NCBI GenBank assembly: GCA_946406115.1
Contig: OX291551.1
Location: 10,292,001-10,356,000, forward strand
DNA: 64,000 nucleotides
From: Apoda limacodes
Taxonomy: Eukaryota > Arthropoda > Insecta > Lepidoptera > Limacodidae
Reading direction: 5' to 3'
Made by a program: the position numbers and the translations under genes
Part shown: positions 34,954 through 48,291 of the stretch, one piece after another
Layout of the letters: each line of letters opens with the position of its first letter
How positions within the stretch are numbered: the first letter of the stretch is position 1
The notes under the pieces: model-generated
Databases searched by the model: none
What the model saw: the letters and a program-made list of their open reading frames with translations, nothing else
Told to the model about the DNA's origin: nothing

Positions 34954-36660
34954 TTTAGATATTAAATACCTCTGGTATGGTATGGCACATGGTGTTGATG
35001 GTGATAATAGATTTCAAAATTATTACCAAGTATTAACTTTACTCTTCTAGGCTAAACTAAATAAAAAAAAATTTAGCTTTTATCTTTAATCCACTCAAGA
35101 GCACATCCGTTTTTAGTTATTCTAGTCAAAACAATTATTTATCGTTGTTACATCTATTGACAGTTAAGTTGTATTATTGTAATTGTAATGTAATCAGTTA
35201 CATTTTGTCGTACAGTTGTAAAGTAAATCTTTGTTATATCACAGCAAAACAAATTGTGATACTATCAAAGTACTAAAAAGTACTTTGGTTATATTAAACT
35301 ACATCGCTCCCCAGATCTTAAGATAAAATAAAAGATTCTTTATACAGTGACTTTAGTCTTGTCTTAACTTGACAATAATCCATGTGACATTGTACTAAAT
35401 AAAAGCAGCACCAGTATTTAGTATAAGGTACTTCATTCGATCATGGAAATATTAGTGCTTTGTCAGATTTAATATCTCCTAAAGCCATGCTTAATTATTA
35501 TAAGCAAATATTTATTCACGAACATATTTGATCCGAATATTAATATAAGTACAATAACATCATAACGACTGTAATGGTAAAGTTCCATATAAAAGTTTTA
35601 TGCGATGTTTGCGTGAGATCTTTTTTTTCACACAACCAATTACCCGTAGCTAACAAGATACCAATTTTGACTGTACTTTACGCTACTTTATAACAAGAAT
35701 CCAATTTAAAGTACCGTTATGTACAAGTACACGTAATTTCTTTAACAGCTTTTGATATTTACTAAGTGAAAAAAAATGTACGTGTTTAATCAAATTTATT
35801 TAACGAAACAATATTGTGAACATCGGTCTTGTGGCAGTGTTTTTCAACCTGTCGGCCCACTTTAGGGGGTAAAAGAAAAAAAGCAAGAATTGTATATCCT
35901 TCCCTCGAACATTCTCAGTAACATGCTTTTTTTTTTAATACTTTTTTGAGGGAAAAATAATCAAATAATGTTTTCATTTAAGCCTTTTTCTTTTCATTGT
36001 TATTATCTTAAACATCTATCTTAAAAGAGAGCTTTGGTTGTAAGTAACGAGTGGCACTAATAATATAAAAGCTTCTTTTTCCAGCTCTGGAAAATATTTT
36101 GTGTATTCGTTCTTATTTAGGCCATCAACGGCCTAATCAAGATTTTCTTACATGTTTGTGGTTAAACTATTGATATCCAAAATAGTAAGTTTCCATCTAT
36201 GCCTATTGTTAGCTTCAGTTAAGGAAATAACTTCATACTTTATCTTTCGAGCTATACAAGCTTTATATCATCCAAGGAATGACAACTTTTAACGACTGGT
36301 CCGTTGCAATTTTTTCAATTGTTTTCTGATAGCAAATATTTTTGCCAAATTTTTTCAAGCAATTGTCTTTTTACAACGTACTACATTTAATTTCTCTACG
36401 TAAAAAAAAAAAAAGTTGGTTTTGTATTCACTGAAAAAGATAATTTCATTACGATCTTGGGTGTCAGCCAGGTTTATTTACTTTTTGTCGGACGCGTAGG
36501 TATATCAGAAGGTTGAAAACACTGATGTAAAGTATACTAGGAATTGTCATATTAAGAGTTTATGTATTTACGTCGCATGCTGTTACAACATATAATAATG
36601 AGAGTTAAATGAATTCATCAATTAAATAAATACACATATTAATCACAAAACGATAATGTG
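34954..36660. other. AT-rich non-coding DNA, nothing recognised
   Basis: No coding sequence or element seen beyond low-complexity A/T tracts. Confidence 0.45.
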
Positions 36661-37080
36661 AAAAATCGACCAAGTGCGAGTCGGACTCGCGCACGAAGGG
36701 TTCCGTACCATTATCTATAAAAACGGCAAAAAATCACATTTGTTGTATGCCTTACAAATCGTTAAATATTTGTTTTTTTTTTATTTAATTTAATTATTTA
36801 TATATAAAGTGAATATATAACTAAATATTTTTGAATAGTTCAAGCATTGTTGTTGTCGTTATCAATATTGAGCAAAATCGAGCAAAAAAATCATGTTTGT
36901 TGTATGGGTGCCCCTAAAATATTTATTTTATTCTGATTTTTTAGTATTTGTTGTTATAGCGACAACAAAAATACATCTCCTGTGAAAGTTTCAACTGTCT
37001 AACTATCACGGTTCATGAGATACAGCTTGGTCACAGACGGACGGACCCCGTTTTTACCCTTTGGGTACGGAACCCTAAAA
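36661..37080 (-). repeat. Dispersed repeat family A, copy 2, with internal insertion
   Basis: Ends match copies at 7478 and 60137 in reverse (AAGTGCGAGTCGGACTCGCG at the left, TTTGGGTACGGAACCCTAAA at the right). The block AAATCACATTTGTTGTATG near 36730 recurs as AAATCATGTTTGTTGTATGG near 36888, 157 bp apart, so this copy carries an inserted AT-rich segment flanked by a duplicated block. Confidence 0.75.
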
Positions 37081-40000
37081 ATTTGAGCGCATTTGATGTA
37101 ATAGGTTACGACAAGTCATGGTTTTAATCTTCGAAGGGAGTAGCCAGTGACTACATACACACTCTCATCATAATTTGGGATACCATAATAATAGACACGT
37201 TTTTGAGAACTATAAAATAACACAGCGGACCCTCCTTTTGGTCATATCGTCAGGCGGGTACCTAATAGAGCAATTTAGATCGCAATCATCGGGTTTACCA
37301 AAAATAGAGCACTACGTAGCTTCGAAACACTCTTAGTACACATCTGTGAGTACATATCCGCAGTATACAGAGCAAAACCCTGATTAACTAACTCCAATTG
37401 GAATGGGCATCAGTTTGAAGTCCTTTACTATTGCCATCCGCGTAGTTGTTGTGTAGTACCATTCAATATCTACACGCGCGGCAATAGTAAGATAAAAGAA
37501 ATGTATTTATTATAACACCCTTCTTTTTGCGTCGGGATTTAAAAACTAATTAACATTACCATTAGAGTGTGTCAATCAGGGTGCACCTGACTTTAAAGTT
37601 AGAAAAAGTGCTTTATTCTTTCAAAATCTAAATATTCATGATATAATTAATCAAAAAGCATGCATATAATATGCATTCTTTTAAAAATAGATATATGCCT
37701 AAATTTGACATGTGCCGGCACATTAATTTACATGTTGATGACATTATTTTTTAGAACTACAATAAATTATTATTAATACAAAGTGATTTTATTTAATCTT
37801 TAACATGTATGTATAAACTTCTCGTAAATCGGTTTGGTTAAAATACTGAGTTTGATCTATAAATCTAAGCGCAGTGACACGTCGGATATTTTCTTTTTAC
37901 AGACGTCGGCTCACGTGGGAACGGCTCAAAGTGTAATTAATTGGTACTTTGCTGGCATTTTATAGTAGGACTGCGCTCAGAAAGTTTGATACTTGGAATA
38001 ATGATTTATTTTGTTAGATAGTAAATATATTTAGGTGAATATTATGATAGTCTCGCAACATTTTTTGTTACAAGACAAAGCGCAACTTTTGCCATTTATT
38101 AAAACTATATACTATAATAGCTATTTATGCAATTGTTGCGAATGTAAGTACTTTTAAACACGAGTGACATTTCACAGTAGCATAACACGAATGATACAAA
38201 CTCAATTTTTTTTTTCAAATTTTATACAATGCTTTTTTTCTTTAACGTCCAAAAAAAATGCAATCGTAGTTGTGTTGGTTATTATATTAGTAGCAAAAGT
38301 AGAAAAATCCATTAAAAGCGAGTTTTTACATACAGGATTTATTCGATAGAGGTATTTACATGTCCGGATTGTGTCTCTCTTGGTCCGTACAGACAATTCT
38401 GCTTATTAATGTATATTTTTGGCTCTACACATAGAAATAGTTTAGATTTTACTCATTTTGATACATTAGTTAATTTGTTTAATATAGAAAATATCAAGAA
38501 AATAACGTAGCAATTTCCCGTTACGCGTCGTACACTACTAAGTTATGTCACCAGTAATGTAACTATATATATGTAATAGTTAAGTGAAATAACCAGTAAA
38601 ATCAGTTCAGTGGCTTGAGTATGATTCGTGAACAAACAAACAGACAAAAAAAACTATCAGAAATTATTTTTGTGCATTCTATCACCTCTCATGCCTCTAA
38701 TATTTTTTTTAAATAATTTTAATGTACCTACAGACAGACACGAAAATTTATACTTAAATAAAATAAAATTTTGTTCTTAAATGATAATTCAAAAAATACA
38801 GCAAAAAAGACTAAATAATAATAATAATAATTCTTAATATAATATACGATTTTTTTTGTAACACAACTTCGTCCGCGTTATATTCGAATTGTAACCAGTG
38901 GAATTTCGTGTCCAGCCAGGAGGCCTACAACTATTTTGTGATTTGTGATTTCGAAATGTGTGCAATCCCAATTTCAATCTTATCGCAATTTGGTTTAGGA
39001 GTACCGATTGATATCGAGTTTAAGCTTGCCACGGAATTGGATTGCTACTGGATTGGGATTGAAACTGATCTCAGTTGTAGTCCTCCCAGGTCCGACCCGC
39101 CAAACCCATCCCATTAAATTGGTAAATAAATCTAGTAACTATTTCTCACAAATTTATTATTACAGCATGTTGTTAATACATCTTTAGTTCTTTGCCAAAA
39201 CATATTTGTATGTAACTTTTACTGCGCCAGGCACTTTAACTTTGAATAGCTAAACATAATTGCAAAAGTCATCACTGGATCAAATGAAGTTTAGTTAAGT
39301 TATTCTGCTACTTATTGAAGCATTGGCTTTGTTTTTCCGCATCTATCTCAATATTTTTGAATTCACCTAGAAATTTAAAATTACAGTTAAAAATATGTTT
39401 TTCCTCTGAGAACCTGCAACTCTATCATAACAATATTAAAAATGTAATATAGTTTGAAAGGACAAATTATAATTGAAATAAATTAATTTTAAATTACACA
39501 GACCTTATTCTTATTTATATTAGGTACCTTATTATAGGGCTGCAGTCTGTGACAGAGGGACAAACAGGACGAAACAAGACCCTTCAATAATACCCTGTGA
39601 CAATACAAATCTTCCACACAGGATATAACCGAGATTATCATAACTAACATGTTGTAGACAAGATGCATCTTTTTATTTTAATGCATTCATAATCCGTTGA
39701 TAGAATGTTTAAGCCTGTTGATACATTGAACCCGTGTCCGTTGTTATAAAACAAGTCCTATACCACGTGAACTGACTAGGGGCATAATAATAGGCGGCTA
39801 GCATGGAACCAGAGGATATTTAATGAGCGTGTACGGAGCGGATCGTTACGTTGGACTCATGTGTATTATTAAACCTAAGAAGGAATGCCGCTGAACCGAG
39901 GTCACCGACAGAAGTACGGGCACATGCCGGTAGCCATTCGCAACGTGGGCTACCATATAGAACTTTAGTGTTGACCTTACCCTTAACAACACTAGAAAAC

Positions 40001-40408
40001 CCTACAATAAAGCTTTCTAGTTCCAGATATCTAATGATACTTTACCTAGGATTTAAAACATATTTAACGTATTTTTTTTTATTTTCTTAGGGTTCCGTAT
40101 TTAAACAAGTTTTCCCACACCTATGCCTGTAGATATATCGTAAATATGTCATTAAGATACCTAAACGACGGCGGCAAAATTCGGTTTATTATATTCATAT
40201 ATATAATATTGATTATAGTTGTATATAAATATAAATTAATAAATTTGTTTCCCATTTTTTAAAAATTCTGCTTTAGGAATATCGTTTAAACAAGGTTTTG
40301 TGTGGGCTATGACATCAACCGGGACGTGATTTTTTATAAATACGTGAAAAACCTAGGATACTGGCAAATCCATTGTTATTTACTCAAAGGACTACAGTAT
40401 GGGGTACT
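37081..40408. other. AT-rich non-coding DNA; a 69-codon frame of unknown meaning
   Basis: A plus-strand frame at 38908-39117 (with IPISILSQFGLGVPIDIEFK) starts at GTG and is preceded by repeat-like AACTTCGTCCGCG. It matches no family I know. A less AT-rich stretch at 39780-39970 also lacks recognisable sense. Confidence 0.4.
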
Positions 40409-40505
40409 TAAAGAAAGAAGTTGTTAGATTTCTGAAGGTTCGGCAACGCGCAAGTGATACTCTTGGTGGCAAGCGCCCATTGGCTACGGTGACCGCTTAC
40501 CATCA
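40409..40505 (+). mobile_element. LINE tail fragment
   Basis: AAAGAAAGAAGTTGTTAG, GGTTCGGCAACGCGCAAGTG and CTACGGTGACCGCTTACCAT match the tail of the LINE fragment at 6829-6930. Only about 100 bp remains. Confidence 0.65.
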
Positions 40506-43389
40506 GTCATCAATATTATTTTGTAGTAACAGCTACAGAACCCTAAAATAAATAGCTGAACATGGTCCGACATGCTCTTTAGAAGTTTTTTTATAGGGTA
40601 TTGACTCCTAAAGACATGCTAGGTATATAATTTTGGTCAATCTTTTGTGTTTTATTAAAGATAGTTTTGTAAGGAAATGAAACGGTATTGTAATGAAATA
40701 AGTGAGGTTCAAGCTGAGATTGTAAGATTGGTTATCGGCTTACATCTTTGACCTCTGCACCGTTAATAATCACATCGTCCGCTCAACGTGCACCGGTGGG
40801 ATTTTATTGTTAGTTTGTACTATCATTTATTTAAAGTTCTTTACAGTAACCGACACTTGTTTCGATGACATTGCATTTATTTAAACCATATAAAGAAAAC
40901 GTGATTCAAGATAACGATTAAGCCATACAATGGAAAAAAATACTTAAGTGCGTGTCACACGCAATAAGTTAGGGTCCTGTAGACTTAGAATTATTGCAGG
41001 TATTTGAAAAACTTGTAAACAAATTATGTTCCAAACAATTTTGATAGGAAGTAATTTATAAAATTCTTTTATGATTTTCTTTTTTAAATTTCATAACATA
41101 CGTTTGAAAATCTTAGATCTGCCCCGGTTATAAAAAATGTTACGTGTATTTCCAAAGCCTTTATCTAACGATATTTTGTTTATCTCTCAATTTAATGCTT
41201 AAGTTAGTTAAGTACCCTGAAATATTTTAAATTTCATTAAAAAAACTAATTGGCAACTAGTTAACGTCAAATGGAATTTTCAAATTATTATGAAACGAAC
41301 CATGAACAAAAGGATCTACGGATAAAGGAATCTGTAAATCAGTGTGTTTGGTCGCAATAAATAGTTATTTGCGATATCGTGAGCTTGTCGTCGTAAGGTA
41401 CAATCAACGGAGTAGAGTTGGTAGAGTCAAGTCGCCGCGACCGGTCACCACAGCGAGCCTGCCCTGGGCATTGTTCCCACTCTAGCTTATATTTGCTTTC
41501 CACTCCAAACCGACGTATCTTGCGTACAAGCTACGACTGATAAATGTGTCTCATATGATTTTAAATTGTTGTTATTGAATGCGACTTTGATATAATAGTT
41601 TGCTTGCTTAGACTTAATGATAGCATTTGAAATGACGGCAATAAACTAAATGCAACAAACGATACGTGTAGTTAAATTCCGTTATCATATTGGTATAAAA
41701 TTTTATTGTGAATTATTCTATTCTTTCATGTAAAAAATGCTTCTTTATCACCACTGCACGCTCGTGTTTGGTTTCCTAACGCATGACAATTATTTTATGT
41801 TATAAATTATAATAAATGACTAGGTTACCAGAGTGTCGAAAGAGTAGATTACGTGGGCGCAACTAGTTATGGAACACATCAGGCCGATCCGATAGGTTCG
41901 AAATGGTGTGCGGTGTCATCTGCCACGCATTGTTCATCTTGAGCAGTGTATACGTAACATTCATTACTGACTCGATCAACATTACATAAATGAATAAAAA
42001 GATCGTTGTTTTCAGTACAGGTTAGAAAAATCATATACTTCCACTTAAAACGCCTTTATTGTCGTTCGATAACTTTATACAATTTTTATTTCTTCAACTC
42101 TTATGTTTATCTTATACATGCTTTACAGTCTTGTTGCTTCAAATACTTTTTAATGCAATGCAATCATTTCTAATGCATTCTGCTTTGAAATGAAAAGATT
42201 CCTGACTCGATCAACATTGCAATACAAACATGAGTAAATAAAAGATTGTTTGATTGTGTCAGTAAACCTATAAAGGTCTGCTGGAAGAAACCTTTGAATG
42301 GAGATAAGCTTACCTATGTACATATTTTCTTTTTATGTTATGTCTTTTGAAATTATTATGTACAATAAACAAAAAATGTACTGGAACTAGCATACCCTAT
42401 ATCCCATATCTATGACTAACTCAAATATTTTTCACTGATTTTTTTTGGACTGTTAAGAAATTGTAATCGCATTAATTATATTACCGTATCTATCTATTTT
42501 TATTATGATTTATTGTAGATTTTTATTACGTGCTATGTTATCAGTATCAGTTACGAAGGTGTTATGGACGTCGTAATATTTTTGACCGCGTACGTCTTTC
42601 TCTCTACCACTCTTATCAGCCTCAGAATCGTACTAGGTAATATCGCCTACACATTTCGGGGTATAAAGTTGAAGATAAAATTCCAATGCTTTAAATTTCA
42701 TTCACTATAGCCAAAAGCTTGTCAGTAACATTTTAAATATTTTTCAAGAAAATTTAAACAGAAATTGATAGAAATCTAATTAAAAGATTTAAAAAAAGGA
42801 GATTCTGAAGTTGACCCATATTTTGGAATGTCATAAGATTAACTAAAATACGTAATATTTATAAACAAGAGTATGCGAAATAGTGCAAGTGTAAGTACCT
42901 CTGAAAATGAAAAAAATAAAATAAAGGAGTGAACAACTATGACCGTGTCCCTATACTAAGTGATGAAACTCGAAGCTTTAAAATCAATAGTATGGAATAG
43001 TTGTAGGCAGATCAGAATTCATAAGTGATCTATTGTGCAGCAAGAGTAATGACCGTTGGGTCAAAGGAGTTCTGGGTTGGAGACGGCATCATACGGATAG
43101 TTTAGAGCAGGCAGAAATCTAAATTGATAGTCAGAGTGAGAAGCATCGACCATTTTTGCTATTATTATTAATTTGGGTAAACCAAACTGTATCTACTAAA
43201 TTAATTAATTTTATTAACAAAAAAGAAACAAATTTTTCTCAACGAATATGATGAACTAGTCTAATTTGCCTAACGTTAATCAACCTTTCTGAATTCAAAA
43301 AGTTACAATTATTATACGAGCACATTCTTAGTTCACATGGATCAACACGATCTCAAGAGGTAATAAATAATAATACATAAATAAATTAC
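40506..43389. other. Non-coding DNA, nothing recognised
   Basis: AT-rich, with somewhat GC-richer stretches at 41390-41490 and 41840-41960 that have no coding sense. Confidence 0.45.
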
Positions 43390-45045
43390 AATTTATTTCA
43401 GACAATGTCCCTAGATGGTTAGTAGTGATACGATACTTAATCCTATGTTAGTAACAGTATATAATTTATCATATTTATGATTACCTAATCGTACCAGTGA
43501 CCATCCCCACCAAGTGCCTTGATATTGGACAGTAAAATAATGTTAGAGCTGAAGCGGATACGGTTAACCAGCGACGCGGCCTTTTTACGCAACCACCACC
43601 CGCGCCTCAGCAAACATTCCAGACTCGCTGCAAAAGCGCGGCAGCCCCAGCATTATCCTGAAAATGTTGTTAAATGGGAACCGCAGAGCATCGTAGGCTT
43701 TTTTTGTGTACCGCACCCACAGTCCACTTGAGTAGAATGAGGTGCAGTAGGATTTAAAAAGCGTGATTTTCACCTCAGCCGAACATTGCGAAAATCTGCG
43801 CCCCAGCACCTTACCCCTCACTGCTAATGCCCTGCGTTCCCTCTCTATACCAGTGTCATCTTTTGAATCTTCTGTGACCATATGACCTTAATATTTAAAT
43901 TTAGAGACAACTTTTAAAAGCGTACCGGCAAGCACAACTGGTGGCACATTTTCTGGTTTATTTTTTCCCGATTTTAAAATTAATATTTCACTTTTCTGGG
44001 AATTGTATTTCAGTCCGTGCTTTTCAGTTATTACTCCATTAGAATACCTACAAGTATTCTAATAGAGTTGATCGACGGACCCAGCAGCATCATGTCATCT
44101 GCGTAACTGATGTTGTTAGCACATGTACCGTTAATATGGCAACCGACATGGGTGATACTGAGTTCCTCGATCAACTGATTAATATACAAATTAAATAGAC
44201 TTGGGGAATTTAAACCACACTGTCTAACACCACACTCCAACTTGTATTCTTCCGATAAGGTATCAGCTCATCTAACCTGATTTATTTGATTCCCATACCA
44301 ATATCTGAACAGCGACACAAGTTCCATCGGCATACCCGAGTTTTTAAGCTTTTTCCATAGTGTGTCGTAGACTACGAGGTCAAAAGCTTTCGACATATCA
44401 AGAAAGCACGCGTATACCGGTGTTTTTCTTTCGGTATATTATCTGAGAGTGTGCTTTAGGCAAAAGATAGCGCTTTCCGTAAACAATCCTGGCCTAAAAC
44501 CAAACTGCGCATGATGCCATTTAAGGTGTTTACTTAAATGTACGTAAAGCAAACTGTCAAGTACCTTCGCTATAGCAGTAGCAAATGAGATAGGTCGATA
44601 ATTAGTCGTGTCTGAGACATCCCCGGTCTTATTTTTAACTATAGGTACAACGACCGTTTTCATCAAGGCCTCTAGCAAGTAGGAATGTCTAAGGCATAGA
44701 GTAAAAAACATAGCCAACACCCGTGGCAGATGCTGTCCAGCATATTTAAGATGTTCGATACTGAGACCATCGTACCCAGGAGATTTACTCTTTTGCATAT
44801 TTTTTATTACATTTTCAACATCCTTCGGTAAAAACTTGATACTATACTTTATGTGTACGGTGCTCTCAGTATCACATACTTTAACGCAATCGTGATTCAG
44901 GCCTGGACGCACGGCAAAAGTATCTTTAAAGATATTAGCAATAATTCTACGGTCATTTGTACTGTCAACGTCCACAGGTAGGTTTGGTTTGCTGTCAATT
45001 TTCTTGATAATTTTCCAAAATTGTTTAAAGTCTTTCGCTGAATAG
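43390..45045 (-). mobile_element. LINE remnant: long reverse transcriptase ORF with few lesions
   Basis: The minus-strand frame reads AKDFKQFWKIIKKIDSKPN, KSKSPGYDGLSIEHLKYAG, NYRPISFATAIAKVLDSLLY, QFGFRPGLFTESAIFCLK, ACFLDMSKAFDLVVYDTLW (motif A), GVRQCGLNSPSLFNLYIN (motif B) and YADDMMLLGP (motif C, catalytic). It continues KHGLKYNSQKSEILILKSG and FKY, stop, GHMVTEDSKDDTGIER, and ends HWYD with TAG at 43487. Lesions seen are TAA near 44434, TGA near 44271, a frameshift near 44035, TAA near 43890 and a frameshift near 43600. The last ~95 bp are a 3' UTR with a GAAATAAATTG tail. It is 5'-truncated, with no endonuclease part. The clade is not assigned. Confidence 0.85.
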
Positions 45046-45049
45046 GAAA

Positions 45050-45254
45050 CAAATAATAGGACTGCTCATAGTAGGACTAGGATAAGTAAGGCAGAAGACT
45101 GGGTTTCTGGCCGTCTCGTTGGGAAAGGTCTATTGGATTTTCGAAGTGTTGTACGCTGACACATACTTATAGTAGGACTGAGACCCTTCATCCCCCTTTG
45201 CTAGTTACTTTACTAATTTACGTATGCTTAATTTTACTCCGTCACACTTTAGGA
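45050..45254. other. Repeat-like spacer
   Basis: ATAGTAGGACT occurs at both ends of a 130-bp piece (near 45068 and 45167). Probably transposon-derived, unidentified. Confidence 0.3.
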
Positions 45255-45375
45255 AGTGCCTGTATAACTTTTACAGAGGAATTCCCCGCTCCCCAGTTTG
45301 GATTTTGTCTCTACCGGAAATCAAACCCGGGTCCTTTGGAACGATGCAGCGCCACTACCAATTGCGTCACTGCGT
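45255..45375 (-). mobile_element. SINE-like tRNA-derived head
   Basis: On the minus strand TTGGTAGTGGCGC resembles box A and GGGTTTGATTTCC box B of an RNA polymerase III promoter, in SINE spacing. No folded tRNA is expected, because the acceptor arms do not pair. Confidence 0.45.
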
Positions 45376-47089
45376 CAAATACCTTAGTCTCATTTTACAT
45401 ATTACGAGTATACCTTTATAGTAGATTTTTCAAATTGCTCGCATTTCCGGACCGATATCAATCTCTCAAAACTAAAAAAAACGTCAATTTTTACGTTGTA
45501 TTTCTATCCAAAAAACTTAAGGTCTTAACCCACAGCGCTATTAACAGTTATCCAACGCAAAACGTTTTTATGTTTCTCCCTACTTTTATATTATAAAACG
45601 CTATCAATTTTACATCTAGACCAAAATCATGCTAAACTTTGAAGATACGTCCTACAATTTTACATTCCATTCTCATACATGCAACTTGATAAGGAGAATA
45701 TATGATCTCAAATTTAAAACACGTATTATGCAGGTAGATAAGAATCGAACGTGCGTAAAATGATGTGCGCAAAAGCGTGTAAAGTTGGTTGTATGTGAGC
45801 CGCGGGTGCAAGGATACCATCGGGAGATAGGAGTAGTTTGATAGCGACCGGCCCATATATGGCTAACTGTCTGAATCCCGCGTACATAACCTTTTTCGAT
45901 TTATGTACCTATTTGGAACACGTCGATATCTCAGCGGCGACAGGTGCGGTCTATCTTTGACTTTGAGAATTGTATGGCCTTCCTCTAATCTCAGTACTTA
46001 CTCTTGTAAATATAAATGTATACATCATTTATTCATTCGTTTTTATCCCTTGAATTGGGAAACCAGTAGCTAGACATATATATACGTAGTGAGCCCATAG
46101 CCTCAACACTGCTTTCCTACAGAGCATCTGGATTAAGATATATATGTTATGTCTGTATATGTTCTGTATATCGTATTTTTATACATATAGATGTATATAT
46201 TTAAGAAATACTTATATCTTACATGTTTCTAGCTTCAGTATCAAATCTACTGATTCTAAATTATAAAAAAATTTAACTTTTTTATAAATAACATTAATGT
46301 TACAGTGTTCTCTGAACTTATTAATATTTTTAACTGCTGCCAGTAGATTCCTCGTGCTTGGCAAAAAATCCTTTATAAGTAGTGGGATGTTAATATATTT
46401 TCCAATTAATAAATTTATTTTTTATTGTGTACTGTACTTTTAAACTACAAACATCAAACCATTTGAGTGATGATCAACGAATATGACCTATGACCCTAGC
46501 TGGACTGTTATTAACATACCGATTCAGGCGTTCTATTTCAGAAGTATTGTTGTCAGACAACTGATCTATTGCATCCTTTTTTATACCCATATCTAGTAGA
46601 TGATCAACGTTGGTCACGATATTTATATTAGGGATCTCCTGTGGTTTCGCTCGTTTTCGTTTGCGCATGATTCTTTTGTTTTTTAGAATTATTCTGTGGA
46701 TCGCTATCGTTGACTATTGATTTTTGAGATATGTTGCCAGATATTATAATTTTATTAATTAAAAAAGCCTATATTTTTGCCAGCTCTGGGTCTGATTAGG
46801 GTATGAATTGCATTTGATTCTTGATTCAAATTTTCAACAGTAATTTTTTTAAAAGGCCTCAAAGTTTCAATTCATATAAAAAAGAAGACTTAAGCTGAAA
46901 TAGAAGGTATATAGGTTCTCTAACTTAAACGGTCGCCTTTTATTTTTTTCGCTTATGAAGATAAAAAAAAACGAATAGCTGGTTGGTTAAACGTATACCT
47001 ACCTACTAATCAACTCCAGTAAAATGGACGCACTAAATTAGTAAAAGCTTCAATCGATTTGATAATCGAACCGCACCTGCTAAAGAGAT
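45376..47089. other. Non-coding DNA, nothing recognised
   Basis: AT-rich; several 60-75 codon frames without family resemblance, among them a minus-strand frame at 46474-46668. Confidence 0.4.
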
Positions 47090-47370
47090 GACAACGGTAA
47101 AAAATAACAATAGGAAAAGTTAACTATCAAAGCCGATGTGATTATATTCGGGCAGCGACCGCGCAAGCAAAGTCACGCTGTTTCGTGGTCATAGTCAAGA
47201 AACGAGCCTGATCTGATAAGGGCTGAGCACAAAAATATCCAGTCGATAGTTCGATGGCGCGATCTGAAGTCGTGATCGATAGAGGATCGAAGTGTCACGA
47301 GCAGGGTTGTCGAACTCAGGTCAGGGTCGAGGATGTTCGCCTCGCCTTGCATTTATGCAACACAAATATC
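47090..47370. promoter_or_regulatory. GC-richer block with clustered CGAT motifs
   Basis: Between 47243 and 47302 CGAT recurs about five times (AGTCGATAGTTCGATGGCGC, GTGATCGATAGAGGATCGA), in a 280-bp stretch clearly less AT-rich than its flanks. It has no open frame of note. Enhancer or promoter function is only a suggestion. Confidence 0.3.
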
Positions 47371-47604
47371 GTACTCTCGACGGATATGTCGATACGTGGA
47401 ATATTAAATGTAAATTAACTTGTTATTTATTCTCTTTGTTGGCGAATATTTTTGTTTTATAATGCTTTTTATGCATACTTGTGTCACGACGCGATTCGTT
47501 TTGCACATGGAAAATGCAAATTTTTAATTGTTTTACATAACTGTTAACACTGTTTATGTATTATAATATTCCTGTAGACCCACCAAAAAGGGATTTTCAC
47601 ATTG

Positions 47605-47643
47605 TTGTCTGTCTGCTTGACAAAATGACAAGCAGACAGACAA
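47605..47643. repeat. Perfect 15-bp inverted repeat
   Basis: TTGTCTGTCTGCTTG (47605-47619) and CAAGCAGACAGACAA (47629-47643) flank a 9-base loop. A related sequence without the full hairpin (GCCAGAAAGGAATTTTCA) lies near 47970, so it is part of a small repeat. Confidence 0.75.
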
Positions 47644-48049
47644 TTTATTTATTGATCTTAAACCCGAATGTTCAATATCTTTTGCGTCACATTAAATTTA
47701 TACCATGACACGTTATTAAATAAACAATATCAAATTTCAAGTCAATAGGATTTAGCCGTGTGGTGTCAGCAGAGTAGTATAACACGACCCCAAATCTTCC
47801 TTTGGGTGTCGTACGTGTCGACTAAGGGACATACCAGATGGTGGGTAGCAGCATACTGAGGAAATGTTTAACTTCAATCTACGATCGCCAACCTGCTTGC
47901 CAAGCGTAGCGATTGTTGGATAAAAAAGACATACATAAACTACCAATATATAGTACAAACCGCGTAGCCCCGCCAGAAAGGAATTTTCAACATTTTGGTA
48001 CAGAAGTTTAAATGACACACAGGCAGACAATAAAAATTTTGCTTGGCGT

Positions 48050-48285
48050 ACTCGCAAGCTAGTAGGTAGTGGGGGCAGCTGCTGTGCAGAGGGTGTGGGT
48101 TCGATTCCCGCACTAGACAAAATTAATGTCATAATATAAACATTTGTGTTTGTCTTGAGTCTAGGTGTATTTTTGTATAATATATATGTATTTACAAAAA
48201 AAGTAATATTTATGTATGTATCCGTTGTCTTAATACAAGCTTTGCTTACTTTGGGGCCAGACGGCGCTGTGTAATGTCCAAAAAT
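48050..48285 (+). mobile_element. tRNA-derived SINE, copy 1
   Basis: Box B GGTTCGATTCC at 48098-48108, with box-A-like AGTAGGTAGTGG upstream. The body has CATTTGTGTTTGTCTTGAGT, ATCCGTTGTCTTAAT and CAAGCTTTGCTTACTTTGGG, and the end is ATGTCCAAAAAT. The same order recurs at 58337 and, truncated, at 54404. Confidence 0.8.
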
Positions 48286-48291
48286 CTAATA

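Noticed and set aside
48050..48130. tRNA gene suggested by GGTTCGATTCC
   Set aside because: The same sequence recurs at 58337 and partly at 54404 with a shared 3' body and A-rich end, and no acceptor or anticodon arms pair. These are SINEs.
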